64,000 nucleotides of DNA, from NCBI RefSeq assembly GCF_013368755.1, contig NC_049565.1, forward strand, positions 2,728,001-2,792,000, in the 5' to 3' direction. A program made the position numbers and the translations under genes. This document shows, in pieces, positions 25,701-36,488 of the stretch. Under the pieces are notes generated by a model. That model had not been told where the DNA came from, ran no database searches, and was given only the letters and a program-made list of their open reading frames with translations. The stretch comes from Talaromyces rugulosus. Its lineage: Eukaryota; Ascomycota; Eurotiomycetes; Eurotiales; Trichocomaceae. Position 1 is the first letter of the stretch; each line of letters opens with the position of its first letter.

Positions 25701-27663
25701 ATACCACGCATTGATTATTGTCGCAAAGCTTCGACAAGGAGAGTCGGTACTGGTACATCCTGGCATGAGCGATGTCGGCCAAGCAGCAATTGTCATAGCC
25801 CAGAATATTGGCGCTGATGTGTTCGCGACTTTTGATAAGGAAACGGAGCGCAGTATTTTGAAAGACAAGTATCATGTGGTGTCACATCGTATCTTCTCTA
25901 CTCAAGATGTTAGCAATACGATATCTTTCAACACTCAGAGCAAGAGAAACGGCATGAATGTCATTCTCACTTCGCCAGCCAGTCGATCCAATAACTCTTT
26001 GGGGAATTTCCTTACTCGCTTCGGGCGTTTCATCCAGACTGGGGGGATTGGTGCAAAGCAAGGTCGACGACCATTGAGCCAGGAAATATTGGAGAGTTCC
26101 GCCACATATGCCAATGTTGATATAATGGAGTTGGCCGAATATGACGGCCGCGCTTTCCAAGAGGCAATAGTGGCCGGAGTTGAAATATGGAACAAAATGG
26201 GTCGCGGCATGTCTACTTCCTTGCCCTTTGTTCAATATCCAGTTTCGCAATTAGACGAAGCGGTTCGACAGCAAGGGCAGAAAGGCAATACCGCCAAAGT
26301 TCTAGTTGTTATCCAGCAGGAAGATGTGGTAAACGTAAGTTTTGCTTTATTTTTGATAACATGATTTAGCGTTGATTGGAATGTTGCTGTTAGGTTACCT
26401 CCTCACTAAAGCCGCTTTCATTCGACGCTAAGGATGCCACATACTTGATTGTCGGCGGATTAGGTGGAATCGGTCGAGCTATAGCATCCTGGATGATGGA
26501 CAATGGTGCTCGGAATTTGCTCATCGTGTCTCGCAATGCCGAAAAGCATCCTGATGCGGCTATACTCCTGCGGAGAGCCAAGAATGAGTCCCGTAATCTT
26601 CAGATACATAACTGTGATGTGTCATCTGAGGAAAGCCTTGTCGCTCTCCTTGAGGATGTTGGCGATTCCTTGCCGCCTATCCGAGGCGTCGTTGACGCGG
26701 CTATGGTTCTTGAGGTAAGAGTTCCCTTTGCTGTTTAAAATTTCCTTTTTTTTTTTTTTTTTTCCTTACTTTTGCGTTAAATTTTTGAGCTATCTGTCTG
26801 ATGGAGCTTTGTAGGACTCGGTTTTCGAGAGCATGACGTTTGACCAGTGGAAACGAGCTGTATTGCCCAAGGTTGCCGGTACCACGAACTTGGACAGGCA
26901 TCTATCACCTAACCTTTCCTTCTTTGTTCTTTTATCTTCGTTGACTGGAGTGGCGGGCCACGTCTCGCAGGCCAACTACTCTGCCGGTAATACTTTCCAA
27001 GATGCATTCGCCCGCCATCGAGCGGCAAAGGGCCAATTCACCATTAGCATCGACCTCAGCGCCGTAAGCGGCGTGGGATATATTGCCGCTGCCGATAATG
27101 ACGCTGCAAAGGCACGCATTGACGCACTTGGTTCGACATCGATTCCTATTGAAAGTGTTCTTACACTGCTGGATAAGGCCCTTAGCCGGGGAGAGGTCAC
27201 TCCAGGGGAAGCCCAAGTGGTTGTTGGTTTACAGCCATGGAGGGAGCTGGCAGACGATAGCATTGTACGTCGGGACAAACGCTTTGGGACACTACGGTCA
27301 TCGGGCCAACAGCGTAACATGTCAGCCCTTGGGGCAGGAAATTTGGAAACAGAAATCCTCAGTCCAACAGCGATGCTCGTCCAGGCGCTCGGTAATGCTA
27401 CCAAGGGCGAAGACGGACTCGCAAACGGGGAGGTAGCAAGAGCAATCGCTGCGCGGCTCGCTACTATTTTCAATATCAACGATGAGACTATTGACTTGAA
27501 CCAGGCCTTGGCGATTCACGGTGTCGATTCACTTGTCGCAGTCGAGCTGCGGAATTGGCTGGCTGCAACGAGCCGCGCCAAGCTATCGATCTTTGAGATA
27601 CTACATGCCAGTTCGTTACACGAGATAGCATCTTTAACACTGGCGAGGGCCGAGTTGTCCTAA
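19706..27663 (+). CDS. Highly reducing polyketide synthase PKS-2 (KS-AT-DH-MT-ER*-KR-ACP)
   Basis: 2,529 residues from exons 19706-20053, 20120-20177, 20249-21691, 21764-26334, 26394-26714 and 26815-27663, all phase-consistent. KS: nucleophile in DTGCSSG (about Cys204, an unusual variant of DTACSSS), EAHMTGT and KTNIGHTE histidines. AT: FNGQGAQW and [13 protein letters not shown]: His in VDHQVDSQVVLPG (the usual Gly after HxxxG is Ser) and Asp in HPTTLDCIIQ. C-methyltransferase: SAM motif LEIGGGTGGATQ, which looks intact. ER region: the NFKDVM-type entry motif is absent and the nucleotide site [11 protein letters not shown] is replaced by HPGMSDVGQAA, so enoyl reduction is probably lost. KR: VGGLGGIGRAI and Tyr in QANYSAGN. 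ACP: phosphopantetheine Ser in HGVDSLVAVELRNW. Predicted product: a C-methylated, poly-unsaturated or trans-reduced chain. No separate trans-ER gene is in the window. Confidence 0.93.
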
Positions 27664-28847
27664 GTTTCAAGGATTCGAGAGTGCAAATGCAAATGGTTAG
27701 GCCGCACTGAAACTTGCTAATCCGTGATTTGGCCTGGAATAACTACGTCGTAGTCGTGGCAATAAACAGTTGCGTAAACGGATTGTAAAATCTATGCGTG
27801 TCTGAAACATCAGATGCCTGAATTCTTCAAGGCTAGATGGGGCGTCCAGCTAGACAATAAGATAGACTAAATAATTTGACGTGTTCATCTAGAAGGCAAT
27901 ATACGCAAGGAGATGTTGGTCAAACATACATACATACATAACGATGTGTTGGTCATGCGAGACGGCGGGAAGCGGCCCCGTTTTATGGACTAGCCGCAAT
28001 GGGCTAAGCGTCATCTTGTCTTCCGTCACGGGGAACAGCTATTATTGGCTGAGAGTGTTCATTTACGTGGGTCCTCAATAGTTGTAACTTTGTACCAGCA
28101 GGCCGTTTGCTAGTCTCGCTAGGACTGGTTAGTATTCGTTAGTATGTAGTACTCCGTATTTTTTGTAGCAATTTAGTATCGACTGTTTAGGGCTGGCTTG
28201 CGAGTCTATTAGCGAGCGCTGGGCAGCGGCGCGTTCACAGTTGCAGGTATGACCTGTCCACCTGTACATCTACATAGATACATAGTACGTAGTCGTATTT
28301 AATAGTACGTATTCTATTACAACGGCCGGTGGGGTGCGCGGCCGGCAATTGGCTGCCCTCGCCGCGGTGCCCGGCTAGCGCGGCTGACTAACGCGTAGGG
28401 CGATCGGCGATACGTCAGGCCCCACCGGCGCCATCCGTCATTACGCGCTATTTCGGGCAGTCGCTTCCCGACCCTCAGGATTAATCTTCTCAGGCCAATG
28501 CATATAGTATCGCCCGTGTCCGTGCGAGCGACTTCTTTTTGTCTTCTTGTATCCCTGCTTCTTTCTTGTCCTGTCCGGTTTGCGTGATACCCATACTGCC
28601 GCTTTGTTTGTTTGTCTGTCTGTCTGTCTCCTTTTTCCTTCCAAATTTGCGCAACGGAATCTCCACAACTACTTCCGGCTTGAATCCCGACCTTTTTGCC
28701 GCCACCGCCTCAAATCGTGACTGACTCCTTGAGTCATTACTTCATTACTCCATTACTGACCTTCCGGCTTCTTTCCTGCGCCTGTGTTTCGATGATATTC
28801 GCGCGGTCCCGATTTCCCTGCAGAGCCCTCCCTGTGCCCGGCTCATA
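27664..28847. other. Intergenic, boundary between PKS region and housekeeping block
   Basis: About 1.2 kb. It contains a short CATA microsatellite near 27930 and pyrimidine-rich DNA (28580-28640) that looks like promoter/5'UTR of the next gene. No gene is supported. Confidence 0.55.
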
Positions 28848-31462
28848 ATGCCAATATTCCAGGATCCGGACAGAGTGATATCATCGTTTGCTCCGCCGCC
28901 GGAGTCGCCTGCCAGCGACAATGATGACCACCTTCGCAGTCCCTCGTGGTCTCAGCAATGGAGGGACGATGGCCTTGCCGATGTCGAGATGACGGGGACC
29001 TCGCCGACAAACTGCCACCCCGATCACTATCACTCAGCCCACCTTCGCGGTCACCATAATGGGCGAAATGAGTACATCCAGTCTCTCAAGCGTAGGCAGG
29101 CTCCTCGCTGGAAATCACCCTTCTCGGTATGATCCTCTTCGCGCTTTTTAGAAAACTCTCCTTTTCAATTTTTCTTCATTATTCATTTCACTTTCAACTC
29201 ATCGATAAGAGATTAACTTTGATTTGACAGCCGGAAAAGCATGCTTATCTAGAACACCACCACCCCTCTTACACTAAACCCTTGGGAATTCAACACGACA
29301 CAGCATACTCGCCACCACACGTCGCCGTACAGGATATGTCTGGCGTGGAAGAGAAAGACTTTGCTGTTCCCTTCCCCGTAATCGAGCGACCTCGCTCGGC
29401 CCTGCACTCTGGCGATTTCACAGAAGGCCTACAAAATCGAACTCCCGAGCATCCCGGCCACCAGCGCTTTAACAATATTCAATACGAGCATGTCGTTGGT
29501 CATCGGTTCAGCACGTCTCCTACGACACCATGGTATCTTCATTCTTTCCCGGCACATCCACTAGCCAAGGACCCTGAAACAAGCCCGCTGGCCGGACGGG
29601 CCATCGTACCGGGATCGAGATCGCGCGCCCCTTCGTTGGGATCATTTTCCTCAAGCTACATTCTCAAAGCGCCTACCAGCCCGCTAGTACATCAGGCAAA
29701 TAATGCCGATCTCGATTTTTCACCAAAGGTCGATGCACCAGACTTGTCGACTTTTGAAAAGAGCAACCGCCGTCGAACACTGCCTCCAGAGACCTTTGCG
29801 CAGTATCGGGGATCGCCACCGTCGCAATCGCGAAACGCTGGTTTCGGGAAATCGTTCGCATCCCTCCAAAGGGAAGAAAGCCTGCCTTCTCAGGCTCATC
29901 AGCCCCGAAGGTCCTCGGCGTTCAGCCTTCAACTTGCGTCATCGCCGCATGCCCAATTCCGGCCCCGACGGCCATCATTTGCGTCGGATTTGTCTCCTCG
30001 TATACACGCCTCAATGGTTGGATCATACGAAGAGTCTATTCTACGTGGAAGGATGTCGACCAGTCCTTCAAAACCTCTGGATTTCACCGCTCAGATCGGG
30101 GTATTGGGAAAAGGCAAATGCAAAGCAAATTTGAAATGCCCGCCCCATATTGCAGTACCGTTTCCAGCGGTCTTTTATAGTTATCCGACCTCGGGAGCTG
30201 GCCGATCTATATCAGATGATAATCCTAGTCCATATGTAGGGTTGATCGATCTTGAGCACGCAATCTCACAAAGCACCGCTCGCCAAGAGAGAAAGAAGCA
30301 CTCCTACGAGCATCTACCGATGGAAAACAAAGATTCGCACGTGCTGGCAGCTTCGTTAAACGAGTCCGCTCAACCTCGCAAGCGAGAAAAGCGTTCGAGC
30401 CGATCTGAAGGATTGAAAACGCCTCCAGGGGGTTCCTATCGTATTCCTCAGCGCGGCCAGCTACAGATTGTAATAAAAAATCCCAACAAGACTGCCGTCA
30501 AACTTTTCCTTGTGCCATATGATTTAGATGGTATGGAACCTGGATCGAAAACATTTATTCGGCAACGAAGCTATTCAGCAGGCCCCATCATCGACATGCC
30601 CTTGACAGCGCGTAAAAATTTCGGCACTGATCGCCCTGAAGCTTCTTTGAATTCCACTGGCGATCCCAAGGACAAGCCTACTTTGCGATATCTCATTCAT
30701 TTGAATATCTGTTGCACATCCAAGGGCCGCTTCTACCTTTACTCGACTATCAGAGTTGTGTTTGCCAACCGAGTCCCCGATGGCAAGGAGAAATTGCGCA
30801 ATGAGATTCAGTATCCAGAGCCCCGCTACAGTCCCTATAGGCCGGTCAAGGATTTATCCAATGCCAATTCTCGTCAACCTGCCGAGAATTCATTCAGGCG
30901 ACGCAGTACGGTAGCCGGACTCCCAGATTCTCAATTCCACGACAGCAATAACACCCTCCACCTTCCCCCTCATACCTCCTCCCCTTATGCGAAACAATCA
31001 CCGCCTGCATCACCAACAAACACAGCGGCTACTCTCCCATTCAAATTATCCACCCCGAATCCCAGGCGGACTTTGCTTATACATGATGCTGGCTCATCAA
31101 CAATAACAGCAACAGCACCTTTTGGCAGCCCCTGGCAGGAACAGCCAACCCTACCCGGCGACGACCCATTTTATCACAAGACACCATCTCCGTTCTCCGG
31201 CCGCTCCTCCTCTTCCTCATCAATAGCTCCTGAGTCCACAACAGTCCCTCCTCACTCGCCAACGAGTCTGCAACAACATGATACTAATACCGATATCGAT
31301 GCCGATGCCGATGCTAAAAAAACCAGCGATCTATACAACAAACTCCAAAAGGGAGACGTTGGCTACGGAGGTTTCTTTGGCTCTTTGGTGGAACCATCAT
31401 CATCAGAAAGCGGAGAAAGTCTATTGGCGCAGAAGCTGAAGGATTGGACTCGTACACAATAA
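28848..31462 (+). CDS. Atos/FAM214-like conserved nuclear protein
   Basis: 836 residues from exons 28848-29126 and 29231-31462 (104-base intron). The long N-terminus is Ser/Pro-rich and disordered. The central block SYEESILRGRMSTSPSKP followed by FTAQIGVLGKGKCK and CPPHIAVPFPAVFYSY is the Atos-like conserved domain (DUF4210). After a linker, RGQLQIVIKNPNKTAVKLF and TLRYLIHLNICCTSKGRFYLY form the second, C-terminal Atos/FAM214 block. The tail is low-complexity Ser/Pro/Asp. Family members are thought to be nuclear regulators; the molecular role in fungi is little known. It is not a biosynthetic gene and marks conserved chromosomal sequence beside the PKS region. Confidence 0.88.
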
Positions 31463-31933
31463 GTGAATAATTTTTTTTTTCCTCCTCTCCATTTTTTGGG
31501 AGGCTTGGAAGGCTCAGCGAGCTGGGTATTATTTTTTTTTTTTGTATCCATATCCATCCATATAATAACTCTATCGAGGAGCAAGTCAAGTCTATCAACA
31601 TTTGACGTCTCGGCGTCGACATTAATATCAATATTTAAACAAATCAATATCAATACATATTTTTAACTTAAAACTTCGATTGGTAAAAAGATTTACATAG
31701 GAAGGACATTTTTGTCTTACTAGCATATATTCTAATATCTCAAAATTACATGATAGTAATACAAAAAAAAACAAAAAAAAAAACAAGTACCAAGCCAGAC
31801 AAACAGACAAGAACTTATTTCCAACACACACACTCACACACAAACATCAACATTCGAAGAGAGAGAGTTAAATTCGGTAACCAATGTTCATTACATTCCA
31901 AAAGCCTCTGTAATCATTTTCAGAAACATTAAG
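31463..31933. terminator. Convergent 3' region between the Atos-like gene and CAP
   Basis: 471 bases between two convergent stop codons, rich in runs of T and A (for example 31530-31541 and 31763-31783), as expected for fungal 3'UTRs and polyadenylation regions. No gene is supported. Confidence 0.5.
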
Positions 31934-33729
31934 CTAACCGGCATGTTCGACAATCTCGTTGACCAAGACGCCGTCTTTGATATAGCTCTTAATCTGCTCA
32001 GGCAGCGGGCATTCCTTGGTATCATCGTCGGTGTTCTCCTTTGGCGGAAGCAGGATATTGACGCTGGAAGTCTTGCTGCTAAACACCTCCAGGTTCATGC
32101 TTGCAGGGGTCAGATAGACGGTTGCGCCGTCGACTTGGTCCAGCAACAAAGTGGGCACCACACCGTCGACTTGCAGAGCAAACTTGTTGGATTTGATGAC
32201 ATCCAGACTGCTAACCAGCGAGTCCACTATAACCGAAAGTCCCGTGCAGTTGTCGATGGAGATGGCGTTGGCCTTGCCATTGATCTTGATGACCGTTTTG
32301 TTACAGCGCGAAATCAGAATGGACTGGTTCTGCTGTGCGGTGATCTCAACGAGTTCGGGGACGCCCTCGAAATGCTCCACGAGCCACTTGCTGCCCTCAA
32401 GGTCCTTGCGAGGAGGCTTCTTGGAGCGCATGCTCTCGGGTTTGGGCTTTTTGCCTGGTGCGGGGGATTTACCTCGGTTGATGGGTGATCCCAAGCTGCT
32501 AGTTGAGTCTGATCGTTGCGGAACAACGGAGCTTGCGCGGAGGGTTGGGTTCTTGTGCGTCATTTGAGACTTGTCGACTTTGCGGAGGCCCGACGTTACA
32601 GAGTCGCCTTGGTTTAACTCGGCGAATACTGCAGACATGTCTGCTCCTTCGCCAGACGAGCTTGGGTCCGCGGCAGGGGGAGGCGGTGGAGGAGGTGGCG
32701 GAGGTGGTGGTGGAGGAGGAGGAGGTGCGCCTGCTGCTGGAGCTGGAGCTGGAACGGGGGCTGGGGCAAATTTGGATGAGCCGGACTGAATTTGCTTGAG
32801 CGCATCCAATGCAGAAGTGCCACTTTGGTTGTTCCATGTTAAGCCCTTCTTGTAGTGCTTATTGAGGTATGTAGCAAGGGACTTGAAAACTTTATAGTAG
32901 GCCTGGATGTACTGAACATGCAACGGATCTCTGCGCAACGGGTCAGCATTGATCAACCTAACAAGAATAAACAGCCATACTTGTCTTTGTACTGTTTGAG
33001 AACCATGTTTCCGTAATATTCAATACCTCCAATCATGCTCTTGACGACTTCCGCAGGTTCGGGCTCGGAAAACCATCCGAGGGCGAAGATTCCCTCGGCA
33101 ATGGTGCTCAGGTGGTTGAAGTACGGAGAAGGTCTATTGGATTCCTTAAGCATGTTGGCGGTATCGGAGGCTTTGTGGAGTTCGGTGATGAGCGCCGGCG
33201 GCAATGAATCGGGCTTCTGTGCCTTGGTCGTGACGAGGATGAAGGTACGTTCAGCTCGGAACGCTTGCAAGACTGCTTCAGCCTAGTAAGAAGATTTTGA
33301 TTGTTAGCCCTTCCCCTTTCCAAAAAAAAAATACTTCTTTCGCCCATCGCATACCTGTTCACCAACCACGCCCCCGATTTTCTTTCCAAGATCGACAAAG
33401 GCCTGCACGTCGGTCTTGATGAGCTCGTCAAAGTCCTGGATTTGCGCCGGCTCTGGTTCAGGGGCGGGTGCTGGTGGTGGGACGACTTGTTTGGGTGGCT
33501 CAGGCGCTGCAGGTTGAATAGGCACTGGGACGTTGCCATGAGTCGTAGGGCTTGTTCCGTCAAAGGATACGGCCATATCCTCGAGGCGAGAGGTTGCAGC
33601 CTCCAGCCTGGTATCGTAGCCCGTTAGCTTTTCTGCTCACATGCCTAGGTAAAAACACATGTCAAGATGCACAGGAACATACCTCTTGAGGAGGGTCGTC
33701 ATATTATGCATCTGATTTCCGGCCGCCAT
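31934..33729 (-). CDS. Adenylyl cyclase-associated protein (CAP/Srv2)
   Basis: 541 residues from exons 33729-33683, 33607-33355, 33282-32981 and 32957-31934. The very short first exon encodes MAAGNQMHNMTTLLKR, the N-terminal adenylyl-cyclase-binding leader with LEAATSRLED following. Then come the helical folded domain (FRAERTFILVTTKAQKPDSLPP, GGIEYYGNMVLKQYKDK), a polyproline stretch, a WH2-like segment (LRKVDKSQMTHKNPTLR) and the C-terminal beta-helix CARP/actin-binding domain (KWLVEHFEGVPELVEI, QQNQSILISRCNKTVIKI, QVDGVVPTLLLDQVDGATVYL). It binds G-actin, promotes nucleotide exchange and couples Ras/cAMP signalling. Length and domain order are typical. Confidence 0.96.
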
Positions 33730-34302
33730 TTTCGCAAATGTTTTGGATAAAGTAAACGGTTTCGTGAGGTTGACACAGCTGAGTTAGGCAGCCCGACTAG
33801 GAGGTGCGTATATAGTCTGCGGCGCCAGGTGAAGGTCAAAACGCCCGTATCCTGTCACCATGTACTGAATCCTAAAATTCGAACGAACCCAACGCAGGAA
33901 TAAAGAGTGTAATATGTGAGGTGTCTCCAACGCAAATAGGAGGTTGGTTGCTAGAAGGAGCTCCGAAACGGCCAGCCTAGCGTTAACGACGATGACGGCA
34001 AAATAGCTTTCCGCCTCCAAGTCTCGGCCAGGAACAGCCAAGAGCTGAGGCGCGATAACATCCCAGTGGGTCCGATAAAGAAGACATGCATTTCTACCAA
34101 GGACCCAGAGGGCGTCCACTGCTGAGTCGACTTTTTCGATAGACTCGACTGTTTTTTGCATTTAGATAACCCTGCTGGTCGAGTATTTTGGGTGCGGTTC
34201 ATCATCCAGTCATCATCCAGTCATCATCTACTCTTCCCATTCACTACAGAAAATAAACGGTATAAAGAAGAGGGGTAGAAAGGCAGAAGAGCACTATCCA
34301 CC
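33730..34302. promoter_or_regulatory. Divergent promoter, CAP and pfkB kinase
   Basis: 573 bases between two divergent starts. A minus-strand frame of 125 codons (33784-34161) has no recognisable domain and lies in the expected 5' leader of CAP, so it is not called as a gene. Three copies of CATCATCCAGT-like sequence occur at 34201-34228. Confidence 0.45.
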
Positions 34303-35624
34303 ATGTCGGATGATGGCACAATCAAGGAGCAGGATAATGTTGATTTCTGTACTTTAGGAATGCTCATTATAGGTACGAACTCGGCTTTTTGGCGAAATCC
34401 ACATCAGGATCTCTCTCCGAGAACAAACCATCTGACTTGCATTTCTTGTAGATGAAATTCACTTCGAGGGTTCCCGACCGCCAGTTTATGGCATTCTCGG
34501 AGGAGCAGGGTCTTTCGCTGTCCTAGGAGCCCGCATGGTTGCTGGCAAGCAGTACGGGAAGGCCGTGAGCTGGATTGTCGATGTTGGATCGGATTTTCCT
34601 GCAGACGTGATAAACACCATTCAAACATGGGACACGGGCTGTGTCATTAGAGAGGATAAAAGCCGTCTGACAACTCGAGCATGGAATGGATACGGCGCAA
34701 ACGAGAAAAGAGGTGAGAACAAGGCAAGTCGCATATACAAGTGCGTGGCATCTGACATTTTCAGATTTCAAATACCTAACTCCGAAACTACGACTAGAGC
34801 CGTTCATGCTCTCACAAGCGCAGATATTCTCGAAAACTTTCCATATGGTTTGCTCCTCTGAGCGATGTATCCATATCGTAGAGGAAATCCTTCACAAGAG
34901 GGAAGAGTTGCAGAACCACAGCACGTCAATTCAATCTGTGACAAAACCAATATTCGTCTGGGAACCTGTTCCAGATCGATGTACACCCGAAGACCAAGAC
35001 AAGTTCCTGGCTGCCTCCCGCATGGTCGATATAGTCAGTCCCAACGAGCTCGAGCTGGGAATGATGTTTGGACGCCCGGGCTGGAATGAAGCAGACCCGG
35101 AAGATCGCAAGCTAGTTCAAAAGATTTTACATTCGGGAATTGGCTTCGACAAGCAGGGCACTCTGGTCATTAGAGCAGGGAAAGATGGAAGCTACTCTTA
35201 TTCATTAGGTCGAAAAGGAACCTGGCTTCCAGCATACCACGAAACGCAGGCTGACCAGGCCTCCAAAGTGATCGACCCGACTGGTGCTGGAAATTCGTTC
35301 CTTGGAGCATTAGCTCAAGGTATGATTAGTGAAGGGCGACAAGGGCACCAAATTATTGAAACAACTTTGGCAGCTTCCAGCCCATGGGATAAAATCAAGA
35401 CCAGATGGGGCAATGACGGCCAAGTGCCAAAGGCCGTGATCTGTGCTACTGTAGCTGCGGGATTTGTTGTGGAGCAAATTGGCGTGCCTACTGTATCAAT
35501 GGCAGAGGATGGAAGAGAGACATGGAACGGGACTGAATTCACAGAACGACTCCGTATTTATACACAGCGATTATGTAAAACGCTCGAACAGTCTTCCTCA
35601 GACCATGACTGGCTGGAAGACTAA
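34303..35624 (+). CDS. pfkB-family carbohydrate kinase, MAK32-like
   Basis: 396 residues from exons 34303-34372, 34452-34712 and 34765-35624, joined by phase-1 introns. The first block FCTLGMLIIDEIHFEG and VYGILGGAGSFAVLGARM correspond to the ribokinase-fold N-terminus with its Gly-rich substrate loop. The C-terminal ATP/anion-hole motif is KVIDPTGAGNSFLGALAQG, where the Asp of DPTGAGN is the usual catalytic base position (DTxGAGD in most members). The overall form matches the yeast Mak32 group, needed in yeast for maintenance of the L-A particle; its sugar substrate is unknown. Cytosolic; housekeeping context. Confidence 0.88.
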
Positions 35625-35749
35625 TTCATCCCTCATTGTTCGCGGTGAATTGAGGTGATCTATGGAAAGCGCACACTGCGCAAAACTTCTAAATAAAAAA
35701 AAACAAATCGAAAATGGCAGTCCTGCAGCTTGTATATGTCTCCTTTCCG

Positions 35750-36163
35750 TTATGACTCGTTCTTCGCGGCGTTCTGTTGTTTTTCGTGTTCGATGATTTG
35801 CTTGCTCCAGCTAAGCCCAGCAAAGGTCAGCAAAAGGTTGCACGTATATGTAGATGATATCACTCAATGCACTACTAACTTTCGGCTGGGAAAGAATCTG
35901 CCCGGCTCTGGCATGCGGTCACGGTGCTCGCGCTCCGCACTGAGGCTCCAGGTAGCTGCAGCAATTCCGAAAATGGTCGCGAACATGATGGCTGTGTTGG
36001 CCTTCCAGTTGCCTGGCTGTGCGTACCAGCCTCCAGCTGGAGACCAGACTTCCTTCGGGTACCTATTACAACGCAACGCGCATTGGTCAGCGATTCCGGG
36101 GTTGCAAATCATGGGACCGGATAGTCAGGAAGACACGCACGGGATCTTTGGACCGCCTCCCAT
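35750..36163 (-). CDS. Small single-pass membrane protein (88 aa), probably mitochondrial
   Basis: A tiny three-exon gene: 36163-36141, 36062-35880 and 35810-35750, with GTGCGT and GTTAGT donors and phases that fit. The protein starts MGGGPKIPYPKEVWSPAGGW, has one hydrophobic helix (TAIMFATIFGIAAATWSLSA) and ends in a charged tail with MPEPGRFFPSR and WSKQIIEHEKQQ. The WSP-GGWY and PEPGRFFPSR motifs and the length recall a conserved small fungal mitochondrial inner-membrane protein, possibly a complex I accessory subunit; I cannot name it firmly. It is divergent from mL44, itself mitochondrial, across 325 bases. The opposite-strand frame at 35730-36299 is its shadow. Confidence 0.8.
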
Positions 36164-36488
36164 CGTGGCGAATGGAATTGATTCAGCAAGGTGGTGGTGT
36201 AGCAGGAGTTCGATTGAAATCGGGCGACGTTCATTTGACGCTGGTAACGTCGGGGTCAGCGGCGCCCGTGACTTGCGCGCTAGGCCACAACAGGACTAGC
36301 GGCCAGCATCCTTTTTTTCTCTTCGGGCAGACCCCGTGACTTCCCCGGCAAGCTTGACATTTTTCTTCCCATTGTTGTTCGCATCACGCCTCCGCAACCC
36401 GCGACAGTCCTCCCTCTCCACGAGCCATTCCTCTTCTCCGATTTCCTTTGTTCGGTGCTAGGTATCCGCCAGGTGCTCAGGACGCCCC
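36164..36488. promoter_or_regulatory. Divergent promoter, small membrane protein and mL44
   Basis: 325 bases between divergent starts, with pyrimidine-rich segments near 36308-36420 typical of fungal housekeeping promoters. Confidence 0.45.

Noticed and set aside
32571..32789. Glycine-rich frame on the plus strand
   Set aside because: Antisense image of the polyproline linker of CAP.
33784..34161. Minus-strand frame of 125 codons upstream of CAP
   Set aside because: No domain, no signal, and it lies in the expected promoter/5' leader between two divergent genes; not enough support for a gene.
35730..36299. Plus-strand frame of 189 codons
   Set aside because: It is the shadow of the three-exon small membrane protein gene on the minus strand, whose splicing and motifs are convincing.
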